DNA of 64,000 nt from Candidatus Nitrosotalea bavarica (GTDB lineage: Archaea > Thermoproteota > Nitrososphaeria > Nitrososphaerales > Nitrosopumilaceae). The notes beneath the pieces are model-generated. The model was not told the origin of the DNA. It saw nothing but the letters and a program-made list of their open reading frames with translations, and searched no databases. The stretch is taken from the NCBI RefSeq assembly GCF_900167955.1, contig NZ_FUYK01000007.1:208173-272172 (forward strand), written 5' to 3'. Made by a program: the position numbers and the translations under genes. Within the stretch, counting starts at the first letter, position 1. Each line of letters begins with the position of its first letter. Positions 34,289 to 42,931 of this stretch are shown here, one piece after another.

Positions 34289-34474
34289 TTAATGAGTGAA
34301 ATAATAACAATTCCATTTCATATGTGGAATTGATTCCATTTCGTGTTGTAGACAATGTAATTGAATGTGTTCTTGTGGTATGTGTGGGATTACGAATAAA
34401 TGTACAATAGAAATTAAAATTCCTATTCCAACTATTGTTGAAATTATCAGTATTGTAATAACTGATTTTTCCAC
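34289..34474 (-). CDS. small single-span membrane protein (61 aa)
   Basis: A GTG-started frame encodes a basic/acidic start, one strongly hydrophobic helix (about residues 5-30) and a histidine-rich, 30-residue tail with two cysteines. The clean N-terminal helix suggests a real small membrane protein. An overlapping 83-codon frame is less protein-like. A perfect 16-bp palindrome lies just upstream. Function unknown. Confidence 0.42.
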   Translation of the reverse strand: MEKSVITILIISTIVGIGILISIVHLFVIPHIPQEHIQLHCLQHEMESIPHMKWNCYYFTH

Positions 34475-34486
34475 ACAATTATAACG

Positions 34487-34502
34487 TTAACATTAATGTT
34501 AA
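34487..34502. promoter_or_regulatory. perfect 16-bp palindrome, candidate operator
   Basis: TTAACATTAATGTTAA is fully self-complementary and lies 12 bases upstream of the small membrane protein start, between its expected TATA position and the start codon. It resembles a homodimeric regulator site, though AT-rich palindromes can arise by chance. Confidence 0.4.
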
Positions 34503-34560
34503 AGATTCTTTAAATCGTAACCTACATAATTGAATAATTTCTAAAAACTCTAATTGTAGT

Positions 34561-34767
34561 TTATTGAAGTATCAATTCACGGAGGGCATTTTCTGACTGG
34601 GAATTTGAATACCTGGATTTTAGATATGAAACCTTGTCATCTCCTTCCGGAATTGGGTCTGTACATTTTCCACACTTTGGAAGTATCACAACTGCGTCAA
34701 ACTCAATTTCTCCTATGAACTTGCCACACTTTGAACAATGGATACTCTTGGTATCGTATATGTTCAT
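34561..34767 (-). CDS. zinc-ribbon protein (68 aa)
   Basis: Two CxxC pairs (HCSKCGKF and PKCGKCTDP) about 19 residues apart form a zinc ribbon, followed by a charged helical tail. No membrane segment is seen. Its start overlaps the stop of the upstream 130-residue gene by 4 bases, so the pair is an operon and the products may act together. Family unknown. Confidence 0.68.
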   Translation of the reverse strand: MNIYDTKSIHCSKCGKFIGEIEFDAVVILPKCGKCTDPIPEGDDKVSYLKSRYSNSQSENALRELILQ

Positions 34768-35156
34768 GTCATATCATACCTTTTTGGACCTTGTTTCAGG
34801 GATCTTGCATGTCTTATGGCATCCAAGACTCTTTTTACACATGATAAAAATTCGCCACCATTATCCATTACAAAAATTAACGTGTCTGATTCTTGCGGAA
34901 CTATAATTATTCTGGTATTCTCCCTCTCTGTTACTGAATATCTGACCTGACCAAGATCATCATCGTAATCTTGGTTCATCTTTTGTTGCAAAGAACACGA
35001 CATGAAAAACATCTCCTTTTGTTCTTTGGATAAATTAAGGCTGTTTTTGTTGTTACAGTCTACAAGACGACCGTTTTTAGTAATCAAACCGACAAAATCA
35101 ATTCCATCCCCTAACATACGTTCATCGAAGTGCATGGCTTCGATATTTTGAGACAT
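34764..35156 (-). CDS. conserved-looking alpha/beta protein (130 aa)
   Basis: The pattern GIDFVGLITKNGRLVDC...VRYSVTERENTRIIIVPQESDTLIFVMDNGG suggests a small alpha/beta sensor fold like roadblock/LC7 or PAS, but this is a guess from strand pattern. It has three cysteines and no membrane segment. It is translationally coupled to the downstream zinc-ribbon gene. I do not recognise a named family with confidence. Confidence 0.65.
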   Translation of the reverse strand: MSQNIEAMHFDERMLGDGIDFVGLITKNGRLVDCNNKNSLNLSKEQKEMFFMSCSLQQKMNQDYDDDLGQVRYSVTERENTRIIIVPQESDTLIFVMDNGGEFLSCVKRVLDAIRHARSLKQGPKRYDMT

Positions 35157-35252
35157 ACTATTTCAACTGGGAGTAATACGTGTCATTTCTTAATAAGGCT
35201 GATCATAATTTTCCTACGGTGTAAAATCTGATTGCACAAAAAGTGAGAGAAC

Positions 35253-35423
35253 CTATGTTGCCGGCATAGATTCTGATTCAAGTTCATACAATCTCTTTTG
35301 CAACATCTTTTTGTAATCTTGTGCAGTAATTGATTTCTTTTCAGAATTGTCGCTATCAACAATTCTGGGTATCGAGTCTGCCTCGGCCTTGTCGTACATC
35401 CTGCGTTGAGATTTTGGTACCAT
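35253..35423 (-). CDS. small charged helical protein (56 aa)
   Basis: An ATG-started frame encodes 56 charged, mostly helical residues (VPKSQRRMYDKAEAD at the start, a late QDYKKMLQKRLYELESES helix). Codon use is more protein-like than the 84-codon frame overlapping it. A TATA-like AAAATATTTC lies about 30 bp upstream of the ATG. Function unknown. Confidence 0.55.
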   Translation of the reverse strand: MVPKSQRRMYDKAEADSIPRIVDSDNSEKKSITAQDYKKMLQKRLYELESESMPAT

Positions 35424-35508
35424 GTAATATAATACACTTTGAAATATTTTAACTTGATCAGAATTTTTCTCTGATAATATTTTTATCTTTGAAACACGTA
35501 GTTATATC

Positions 35509-35640
35509 ATGACAAAAGAATTTTGCCATTTTTGCAAAGAAGGTGGCAAACAATGTGTTGCGGTTGACACAAAACAGCAAGTGTACATGGAAATGTTTCA
35601 CGTTGTCTGCTCGAAATGTGGAAGACCGTTAGTATCATAA
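35509..35640 (+). CDS. zinc-ribbon microprotein (43 aa)
   Basis: An ATG-started frame encodes 43 residues with CHFC near the start (6-9), Cys16 and CSKCG near the end (34-37), a compact zinc ribbon. A TATA-like atttttatc (about 35479-35487) lies about 26 bp before the ATG, as for leaderless genes. No homologue is recognised; binding of nucleic acid or protein is possible. Confidence 0.65.
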   Translation: MTKEFCHFCKEGGKQCVAVDTKQQVYMEMFHVVCSKCGRPLVS

Positions 35641-35749
35641 ATTATTTTTTTTATTAAACACATAAAATCATTCCAACACATTCTGATTTAGTAATTTAAA
35701 ATTGCATGGTATAATCTGACATACATACGTACAGTTTTTGAAAGTTATT

Positions 35750-35977
35750 CTAGACTGCTCGGAAGACTAGAGCGATGTATCCTATTAGGACGCCAGCCCA
35801 GATCAATCCTGCACCCTCCCAGAATGCAAGCTGATTTGTGCCTCCTCCATATCCTCCACTTTGGGGATTGATGACAAATATCGTCACCAAGCAGGTAGCA
35901 ATCATTATTGCCACTGCTATTGGGAGATATTCGCTATGTTGTTTTCTTGTTTCATACGAATCAGTGTATGATGACAT
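35750..35977 (-). CDS. two-helix membrane protein (75 aa)
   Basis: The polar, tyrosine-rich N-terminus is followed by a membrane helix (about 19-37), a glycine-rich loop (PQSGGYGGGTNQ) and a second helix (about 53-72). Small proteins of this kind accompany respiratory complexes in Thaumarchaeota, but no such genes are nearby. Function unknown. Confidence 0.65.
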   Translation of the reverse strand: MSSYTDSYETRKQHSEYLPIAVAIMIATCLVTIFVINPQSGGYGGGTNQLAFWEGAGLIWAGVLIGYIALVFRAV

Positions 35978-36075
35978 GGGGTATAGTACGTGATTCTAAG
36001 ATATACGGGTATCTGTTGAATACTGGAACATTTATCAAACCTAGGTACCTGATAGATAAAGTCAAGAGATTTTCC

Positions 36076-36354
36076 ATGTGGGAACAAACTAAAAAATCAC
36101 CTCAAGTTAAAACATTGATTCTAATTGTAATAGTAGCATCATTTGTCCCATTTTCGTACTTGTGGTATGACCAACTGACTAATTTCAAGTGCGCAGGAGC
36201 AAATACGTCAACAAATATTCATGAGACAAGCCTAAATGGTAATCAAAATTGTACACAAAAGACTGACATGCATTGGGTATTGTTTTACGGAATTAACAGC
36301 ATGATGTATGGAGTACCATTAATGACAGTTGTTTTAAAATCAAAAAGAAAGTAG
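36076..36354 (+). CDS. small membrane protein with paired extracellular cysteines (92 aa)
   Basis: ATG 36076 is preferred to an upstream start that would overlap the divergent gene. The protein has a membrane helix (about 10-27), a polar loop with two cysteines and several N-x-S/T sites, a second helix (about 67-83) and a basic C-terminus. The loop is probably outside the cell, with a possible disulfide and glycans. Unknown family. Confidence 0.58.
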   Translation: MWEQTKKSPQVKTLILIVIVASFVPFSYLWYDQLTNFKCAGANTSTNIHETSLNGNQNCTQKTDMHWVLFYGINSMMYGVPLMTVVLKSKRK

Positions 36355-36553
36355 ACTTGGTTTTTTAATTGATAAAACTAAATTGGAAAAATTAAGGAAA
36401 GGAGTTTTGTAGCAAGTCTTACTGGTTCCAATCTATGAGAGACTGGACAAGGATGGAAATATTGCTCTTATGTCGTATGTTTAGAATGATCATGCCAAAA
36501 ATACACCAATTTTTTTAAACTGTTCTAGAATATTCATTAATTAGATGTAGAAC

Positions 36554-36916
36554 ATGCGATCAAAAAGGGGTTCTATTTATTTTAAAATAGTACCGGACAA
36601 GTTTAAAAACATAAGTATGTTGTATACCTTGATGAGTCTATACTTGGAACAGCATGAGTTAGCTTTGATCTCTTGTATGGAAGTAGTCTTGATGAGAAGA
36701 GGTAATGTAAATTACAACCTAGTGCTGGCCAAACTCAAGTCTCATTATGATTGCACGATTAGGGATTGCTATGACCACCCAGAATATTTGAAGACTATAC
36801 TTCGGGAAGTGTATAAAGAAGATTACAAATCTATCATAAATGAAATCAGGTTGGAATTGGGCGATTTAGCTACGGAAGAAATAGGCGATTTTATAAACAT
36901 TTTGTTAAAATCATAA
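36554..36916 (+). CDS. helical protein, possible signalling output domain (120 aa)
   Basis: An all-helical soluble protein with pattern YNLVLAKLKSHYDCTIRDCYDHPEYLKTIL and YKSIINEIRLEL, resembling small output domains described with thaumarchaeal signalling proteins (NitrOD5-like); I hold this match weakly. It converges with a response regulator (6-base overlap), consistent with a signalling role. A TATA-like tttttaaac lies about 35 bp upstream of the ATG. Confidence 0.6.
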   Translation: MRSKRGSIYFKIVPDKFKNISMLYTLMSLYLEQHELALISCMEVVLMRRGNVNYNLVLAKLKSHYDCTIRDCYDHPEYLKTILREVYKEDYKSIINEIRLELGDLATEEIGDFINILLKS

Positions 36917-37288
36917 AACTTTACCTAACATCATTTTATCAACCAGTGACACTACTTGGTCTATGTCAATTGGCTTTTCTATCACTGCCGTAATGTTGTT
37001 TTTATCAAATTTTAATTCCTTTTCGGTAGCTGCAGTAACCAAAACTATCTTTGCATGCGGATCATATTTCCTAATTTTTTCCAATCCATAAAACCCATCA
37101 AATTCAGGCATAAATTCATCCAAAAAGACTATGTTTGGTTGGCATTTTTGATACAGTTCAAATGCCTCGAGGCCATTATTGCCAGTACCTAAGACGTCAA
37201 TGTTGTGCATCTCAAGTAACTCTACAAAAACATCCCGTAAATCAATATCATCATCTATTACTATGGAGGTGACTCTTTCTACTTTCAT
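36911..37288 (-). CDS. single-domain response regulator (CheY-like)
   Basis: The receiver domain has the acidic pocket Asp12-14, the phosphorylated Asp57 in IVFLDEFMP, Thr85 in LVTA and Lys105 in IEKP. There is no output domain. At 125 residues it must act by protein contact. No histidine kinase is in the window. It closely resembles the regulator at 44076-44486 in the VDDD/FVELLE and GTGxNG segments. Confidence 0.93.
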   Translation of the reverse strand: MKVERVTSIVIDDDIDLRDVFVELLEMHNIDVLGTGNNGLEAFELYQKCQPNIVFLDEFMPEFDGFYGLEKIRKYDPHAKIVLVTAATEKELKFDKNNITAVIEKPIDIDQVVSLVDKMMLGKVL

Positions 37289-37438
37289 TGGAGTCTAATA
37301 TGCAGTTTGAACTAATCAAACTTGCTCATTTTTAATTAAAATCTGTCATGTATACAGAGTCTTGTTGTGTAATAAAGAAAATTATGATTTGTTGGAGATT
37401 ATTAAAATAACAACGAAAATTAGTATTTGTGTTAAATT

Positions 37439-39952
37439 ATGATAAATCTAATAAGTGATTTCTGGCAAATTCCTCTATCAGAACTGCTTCAAAAACTCAA
37501 TACTTCTTCTGATGGTATATCAAGCAAGGAGGCAGATGATAGGCTTGAACATTATGGTCCTAATTCATTAAAAAAACAGAAAAGATCTGGAGGAATCTTT
37601 CTCTTTCTTTCACAATTTAAAAGTCCGATAATTCTCCTTCTTCTTTTTGCTGCAGCGTTGTCTTTGTTTCTACAGGACTCGACAGATGCGATAATCATAT
37701 TTGTTATAATTTTGGTAAGTAGCATGCTTGGTTTCTTTCAAGAGTATCGTGCAACAAATGCAGTAAAAAAATTACTTGAAATGGTTAGAATAACATCTGT
37801 TGTTATTCGAGATGGCGTACAAAAGGAAATTCCATCTGAAGAAATCGTACCTGGGGATATTGTTTTGCTTTCGGCTGGAAGCAAGATACCTGCGGATTGT
37901 ATCATTATTGAATCAAGAGATCTTTTTGTAAATGAAGCTGTTCTGACAGGAGAAACATTCCCTGTTGAAAAGAATTCAGATCCAGTCTACAGTGAACTTG
38001 CAACTGCCAAAAAAACCAATACGCTATTTATGGGCACTAATGTGATCAGCGGCAATTCAAAAGCAGTCGTTGTAAAAACTGGGCTTCAGACAGAGTTTGG
38101 CAAAGTGGCTGATCGTCTAAGATTTAGAGCCCCTGAAACAGAATTTGAACAAGGCGTAAAAAAATTTGGTTATTTCTTGACACAAGTGACGCTAATTCTT
38201 GTAATTGCAATATTTGCAATCAATGTCTATCTATCCAAGCCATTTTTTGATTCAATTCTATTTTCATTGGCTTTGGCAGTTGGTTTGACTCCTCAGCTTC
38301 TACCAGCAATAATTAGCATAAATTTATCTCATGGAGCAAGACAAATGGCAAACCGCAAAGTCATAGTAAAGCGTCTATCTTCCATTGAAAACTTGGGTAG
38401 CATGAATGTACTATGCTCTGATAAAACCGGAACACTAACAGAGGGAATTGTTCGTATAAAATCAAACCTAGATGTAAGCGGAAATGAAAGTGACGAAGTA
38501 TTTTTTTATGCCTATCTGAATGCCGTTTACGAAACTGGTTTTCTCAATCCCATTGACCAAGCAATTCGTTCCTATAAAGTCCTAGATGTGTCTAGTTACA
38601 AAAAACTAGATGAGATTCCATATGATTTTTCTAGAAAAAAACTCACAATATTGGTATCAAAAGACAATGAGCAAATCATGATAACAAAGGGTGCATTATC
38701 AAATGTATTATCAGCATGTTCACACGCAAAATCTCAAGCAGAGATTGTTAAGATGGAGAATGTACGAGAGCAGATTTTACAAAAGTTTTTGGAACTTAGC
38801 CAACAAGGATTTCGCGTATTGGGTGTATCATACAAGAGTGTAATGACTACAATCATAAAAAACGAAGATGATTCTGACATGATATTTCTAGGGTTTCTAG
38901 TTCTTTATGATCCGCCAAAGGCTGGTATAATTGATACAATAAATCAACTCAAAGATCTTGGCATATCTTTGAAAATAATTACAGGAGACAACAAGCTTGT
39001 AGCAGAAAATGTTGCCAAACAGATCGGGCTGATCAATCCAAAAATCTTGACCGGTCAAGAGATGAGACAGATGACAAGTGAAGCATTTTTTCATAATGTA
39101 AACGAGGTTGATATTTTTTCAGAGGTGGAACCAAATCAAAAAGAGAGAATAATTGTTGCGTTGAAAAAGACTGGAAATGTTGTAGGTTTTATAGGCGATG
39201 GAATAAACGATGCAACCGCACTTCACGCATCTGATGTTGGAATCTCTGTTGATACTGCAGTAGATGTTGCAAAAGAAGCCTCAGATATTGTACTTTTGGA
39301 AAAGAATTTTGAAGTATTAATTCATGGAGTGATAGAAGGAAGGAGAACTTTTGCCAATACTATCAAGTATGTGTTTATGGCAACCAGTGCAAATTTTGGC
39401 AATATGTTTAGCATGGCTGGAGCATCAACATTTCTTTCTTTTCTTCCAGCATTACCAAAACAAATTCTTCTTACTAATTTACTTACAGATATGCCTGAGA
39501 TGACCCTTGCAACTGACAATGTAGATAAAGAATTGATAGCAAAACCTCACAAATTCAACATGAAATTCATAAGAAAATTCATGATAGTATTTGGACTCTT
39601 AAATTCGGTAGCAGACTATGCTACTTTTGGTGTTTTACTTTATTTTGGTAGTAATCCGGATCAATTTAGAACTGGCTGGTTTATTGAAAATGTATTTTCA
39701 GCAGCACTTGTTGTTCTTGCCATTCGTACCACCAAACCTTTGATAAAATCAAAACCAGGGAAATATCTAGTTCTTGCCATATTTGTAATAATATGTATGA
39801 TCTTTGTTATACCATATACCATTCTAGGTAAAGAATTTGGATTTACTCCCATTTCTATTTCTATTCTTGTACTGATAACGATTATTGTTGCTATTTACAT
39901 CACCTTTGTTGAAATAGCAAAGAGACTCTTCTACAGAAAAATTACAATGTAA
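37439..39952 (+). CDS. mgtA: P-type ATPase, magnesium-transporting type (MgtA/MgtB)
   Basis: The 837-residue P-type ATPase has LTGETFPVEK in the actuator domain, the phosphorylated aspartate in SDKTGTLTEG (Asp328), a K-G-A nucleotide-site segment (ITKGALSNV) and GDGINDATALHASDVGISV. The N-terminal DFWQIPLSELL and the six C-terminal helices fit the type III Mg2+ importers. It sits alone after a 150-bp promoter region. Calcium-type (IIA) ATPases are the main alternative. Confidence 0.88.
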   Translation: MINLISDFWQIPLSELLQKLNTSSDGISSKEADDRLEHYGPNSLKKQKRSGGIFLFLSQFKSPIILLLLFAAALSLFLQDSTDAIIIFVIILVSSMLGFFQEYRATNAVKKLLEMVRITSVVIRDGVQKEIPSEEIVPGDIVLLSAGSKIPADCIIIESRDLFVNEAVLTGETFPVEKNSDPVYSELATAKKTNTLFMGTNVISGNSKAVVVKTGLQTEFGKVADRLRFRAPETEFEQGVKKFGYFLTQVTLILVIAIFAINVYLSKPFFDSILFSLALAVGLTPQLLPAIISINLSHGARQMANRKVIVKRLSSIENLGSMNVLCSDKTGTLTEGIVRIKSNLDVSGNESDEVFFYAYLNAVYETGFLNPIDQAIRSYKVLDVSSYKKLDEIPYDFSRKKLTILVSKDNEQIMITKGALSNVLSACSHAKSQAEIVKMENVREQILQKFLELSQQGFRVLGVSYKSVMTTIIKNEDDSDMIFLGFLVLYDPPKAGIIDTINQLKDLGISLKIITGDNKLVAENVAKQIGLINPKILTGQEMRQMTSEAFFHNVNEVDIFSEVEPNQKERIIVALKKTGNVVGFIGDGINDATALHASDVGISVDTAVDVAKEASDIVLLEKNFEVLIHGVIEGRRTFANTIKYVFMATSANFGNMFSMAGASTFLSFLPALPKQILLTNLLTDMPEMTLATDNVDKELIAKPHKFNMKFIRKFMIVFGLLNSVADYATFGVLLYFGSNPDQFRTGWFIENVFSAALVVLAIRTTKPLIKSKPGKYLVLAIFVIICMIFVIPYTILGKEFGFTPISISILVLITIIVAIYITFVEIAKRLFYRKITM

Positions 39953-40078
39953 AATAATCTCATATCCACTACTGCCTATTTAAAAAAGGAATAATGCGTA
40001 GTACTGAATTCTTCAAATCTGTGACCTTTCTTGACTGTGTATGGTTTTTGAACAGACACATGGTTATATTATTGCAAT

Positions 40079-40210
40079 ATGGATTACACGTTTATGACAC
40101 ACCCAATTATCCTGTCAAAACCAATCTGCTCAAAATGTCATGCACAAATGAGATTTGAAGAAGGCGACATCATATTTGGAGAACAATGGTTCCACAAGGG
40201 ATGCAAGTAG
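40079..40210 (+). CDS. zinc microprotein with CxxC...WxHxxC pattern (43 aa)
   Basis: The frame encodes up to 43 residues with Cys17, Cys20, His39 and Cys42 in CSKC...WFHKGC, a half-LIM/PARP-finger-like zinc site. A TATA-like gttatatta (40062-40070) is 28 bp before the in-frame ATG 40094, so the true protein may be 38 residues starting MTHPII. Its stop is 2 bases from the end of the convergent S-layer-like gene. The second family member is at 46903-47034. Confidence 0.65.
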   Translation: MDYTFMTHPIILSKPICSKCHAQMRFEEGDIIFGEQWFHKGCK

Positions 40211-40212
40211 TC

Positions 40213-41691
40213 TCAATAAAGAAACAGATTTTTTAAAATATATTCTGTCACAAACGAAATAAAACTAGGCTGTCCTTTTGGCTGATTTGTATATTCTGTA
40301 TTTGTACTAGTCTGAGTGCTTGGCCAACCCATTGTTAATTGTGCAGTGTGGAACTTTACTACCACGCTATATGATATGTCGTTATATTTTGCCAAGATTG
40401 ATGTGTCTCTCTGTGCGTTATCTAGTATCTTGATATCTGCTATACCGGAATTGTCATAATCAGCAAAGATTCCTGTATTAGGTTGAACTTCTTGTAATGT
40501 TAGTGGAATGGAAGCCCCGCTAATTGATGAGGTCCTAAGCAGTCCATTGCTACCTTGAAACAATGTTTGTATTCCATTGCTTTGCGACTTTCCTACTTTG
40601 AGACCTTGAGGGCTTGGATTCAAAGTTAATTTGCCATTATGATTAAACATTAAGGTTGTAAGATTTCCGATGACATTTTGCATTCCAAGAGTTCCATCTG
40701 CATCTGGTTTTCCATTTCTGTCAAACGCTTGATAAAATAATGTATTGTTTGTACGTGATGTGCCCCATGTCCAAGAATCTTCTGATGTCGGATCAATGTT
40801 AAGTTGCGGATCGATTAAATCAACTTGAACCTGTGCCCCCTGAGGATAATCCGCCCTGATGGCCACCGGCGTTATAATATTTCCAGGGATCCTATCAAAA
40901 ATAAGATCAACTGATTGTACTCCTCCTGCTTTCTGATATTGTACTGTGACTACCTGTGGAAATCCAGAAAAATCATATAGTTGTATTACTGGCCAAGCAT
41001 TGGAAAATGCCACATTATTGCTCGCAATTTGTCCTAGTCTGCTTCCAGGTGCAATATTATTCAAAGTTTGATTTTGTCTGACAACATGATTTAGTAGCGT
41101 ACCGCCTGCAAGATTTGTCACACCTCCTATATTTACTGGTAAACAAGTTCCAAGTGTTTGTGTGCCATTTGATGCTCCACTAAAGTGTCTTGCCACCGCA
41201 ATTCCTTTTGTTTCAGAAAAAGAGACTCCTGTTGCTATAGAAGAATCGGCTGAACAGAATTGTCCAAAGTCTAGACCTTTTCCTGAATTGTTTAACTGTG
41301 TAGCATCTGCATACTGTGCTTGACTCAGATCTGCAAAATATGCATGCCAGCTGCCATCCGTGGTTTGTGCCATCCTTAATCTTTTACTATTGACAGTTAC
41401 AACTGGTTCGCCATATGCTTGGTCTAACCTGTTCATGTCAGGATCTATCACTATGACTTCGATTACTTGAGGTCCTGCAAAATAATTTTTAAATAAAGAA
41501 TTTTCTGCAGATACATACAGATTGGGATTGGATGAGATGTGCTCCACTGGCTCTATTTTGGGATTAAGTGGATCCATTGCATTTGCAGGTGGCATGCTGG
41601 AGAAAAATAATAGGCTGTTTATTGCAAGTATTGTGAAAAGTGAAATGCCGATTATTTTTTGAGAATATTTGTTAATCGGATTGAAGATCAA
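40213..41691 (-). CDS. exported S-layer-like protein, short form (492 aa)
   Basis: A signal peptide (hydrophobic about 13-31, cleavage likely after PANA at 38) leads a beta-rich Ser/Thr/Asn-rich chain. Segments such as YVSAENSLFKNYFAGPQVIEV, SWHAYFADLSQAQ and KGLDFGQFC recall the N-terminal part of thaumarchaeal S-layer proteins, from memory rather than alignment. Those proteins are much longer (over 1000 residues). It lacks a C-terminal anchor. A TATA-like TTTTTAAAAC lies about 20-25 bp upstream of the TTG start. Probable cell-surface protein. Confidence 0.72.
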   Translation of the reverse strand: MIFNPINKYSQKIIGISLFTILAINSLLFFSSMPPANAMDPLNPKIEPVEHISSNPNLYVSAENSLFKNYFAGPQVIEVIVIDPDMNRLDQAYGEPVVTVNSKRLRMAQTTDGSWHAYFADLSQAQYADATQLNNSGKGLDFGQFCSADSSIATGVSFSETKGIAVARHFSGASNGTQTLGTCLPVNIGGVTNLAGGTLLNHVVRQNQTLNNIAPGSRLGQIASNNVAFSNAWPVIQLYDFSGFPQVVTVQYQKAGGVQSVDLIFDRIPGNIITPVAIRADYPQGAQVQVDLIDPQLNIDPTSEDSWTWGTSRTNNTLFYQAFDRNGKPDADGTLGMQNVIGNLTTLMFNHNGKLTLNPSPQGLKVGKSQSNGIQTLFQGSNGLLRTSSISGASIPLTLQEVQPNTGIFADYDNSGIADIKILDNAQRDTSILAKYNDISYSVVVKFHTAQLTMGWPSTQTSTNTEYTNQPKGQPSFISFVTEYILKNLFLY

Positions 41692-41995
41692 TTAAACAAA
41701 AATCGTTTTAAAAAGAATTTGAGTCTTTTGTGGGCCTCAAAATTTGTACGAATTTTGTTAGCTAAAATCACGTTTTCTGTCTACTGCAATGCTATTGTTT
41801 ACTTACATTTTTTATAATGATGTAATTTTAAAAATATTACAAATTTTCACAAAAAATGAATATAATGATATATTAATTTCACTTTTTAAGCCATAATATC
41901 TAAAAAGTTATAATATGGTAGTATAATTACCCATATGTGGAGAATTATAATAGTTATTTTACTCAAAAATGTGAATCAAATATAGGCACAATTAC
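41692..41995. other. AT-rich divergent promoter region
   Basis: The 304 bases between the S-layer-like gene and the UbiA gene hold a TATA-like box for the former (41704-41715) and several AT-rich stretches near the latter (caaatatagg at 41977-41986). A short inverted repeat, AAAATT-tgtacg-AATTTT, lies near 41739. No gene is seen. Confidence 0.5.
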
Positions 41996-42922
41996 ATGGC
42001 ACTAGTTCCTACCTTGCATGGATCCAATGTAGGGGCCAAAATCGTTCAGTCTTTTTCAATATTTATTTTAATTATAAGATCAAGAATTCTGGTCTATGCT
42101 TTTGCATTAGCTGCAACGGGTACATTCCTTATTTCTTCTGATGTGAAAATTCCGGATTTCTTAGTGCTAGTACGGCTGATCCCATCTGTGTTTTTTCTTG
42201 CTCTTGCAACATACCTCTATAATGATCTTACTGATTATGACGTGGACAAAGTAAATAGTCGTGACACTAACTATAGTTCAAAAAAGACAAACTATAATCA
42301 AATATTGTACTTGACAATTGGTTTTTTCGTAGTATCGATATTACTTGCGTTTTCAATTAACATGCAGACAGGCATAGGCTCACTTGCCTTTTTAGGACTT
42401 GCCATTGTGTATTCTCACCCCAAGATACATCTAAAGAAAATATTTCTTGTAAAGACAATAGTTACTGCGGCTGGTGGATTTATTGCTTCATTGATGGGGG
42501 CTCTTGCAGTGCAAAATGTTTCATATGTTGGAATATCGGCATCACTCATATTCTTTTTAATGTATTTCATAAATGGGCCTCTTGGTGATATAGGTGATAT
42601 ATCTGGAGATAGAAAAGGTGGAAGACGAACAATACCTATTGTTTTGGGTGTAAAAAAGACATTTGGGGTAATTTTTGGTGCGATAACTTCAATGGCGATA
42701 ATACTTGTTGCAAATTATTACTTTTTTGGACTACATCTAGTGGGATTGGCATTGGGATTGATAATCTGTATATTTCTTGCCTTTAGAATAAAAAAATTAT
42801 TTTTACAATGGGACAATAAAAAGAAACTCAGTCAAACCCGAACAGCTGTGAGATTTGGAATCTTTGCAATTCAGATATCTATACTCGTCGGTATGATATT
42901 GCATAAAGTTTCTCCATCGTAA
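41996..42922 (+). CDS. UbiA-family prenyltransferase
   Basis: This integral membrane enzyme of about nine helices has both aspartate-rich motifs: YNDLTDYDVDKVN (76-84) and GDIGDISGDRKGGRRTIP (about 197-214), which bind the prenyl diphosphate through Mg2+. The 308-residue length is usual. Archaeal members make digeranylgeranylglyceryl phosphate or attach prenyl chains to quinones or heme. The substrate cannot be decided; window-wide quinone genes make menaquinone possible. Confidence 0.88.
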   Translation: MALVPTLHGSNVGAKIVQSFSIFILIIRSRILVYAFALAATGTFLISSDVKIPDFLVLVRLIPSVFFLALATYLYNDLTDYDVDKVNSRDTNYSSKKTNYNQILYLTIGFFVVSILLAFSINMQTGIGSLAFLGLAIVYSHPKIHLKKIFLVKTIVTAAGGFIASLMGALAVQNVSYVGISASLIFFLMYFINGPLGDIGDISGDRKGGRRTIPIVLGVKKTFGVIFGAITSMAIILVANYYFFGLHLVGLALGLIICIFLAFRIKKLFLQWDNKKKLSQTRTAVRFGIFAIQISILVGMILHKVSPS

Positions 42923-42931
42923 ATTGTATTT

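Noticed and set aside
34227-34478. 83-codon minus-strand frame over the small membrane gene
   Set aside because: Its Asn/Thr/Ser-rich composition is typical of AT-rich non-coding sequence; the overlapping 61-codon frame has a clean membrane helix.
35183-35437. 84-codon minus-strand frame
   Set aside because: Codon use and composition are poor (many Cys, Arg, Asn). The 56-residue frame in another phase within it is more protein-like.
36413-36484. Short plus-strand frame coding LVPIYERLDKDGNIALMSYV
   Set aside because: The residues look protein-like, but no start codon lies in frame after the preceding stop. It may be a gene remnant; too little to call.
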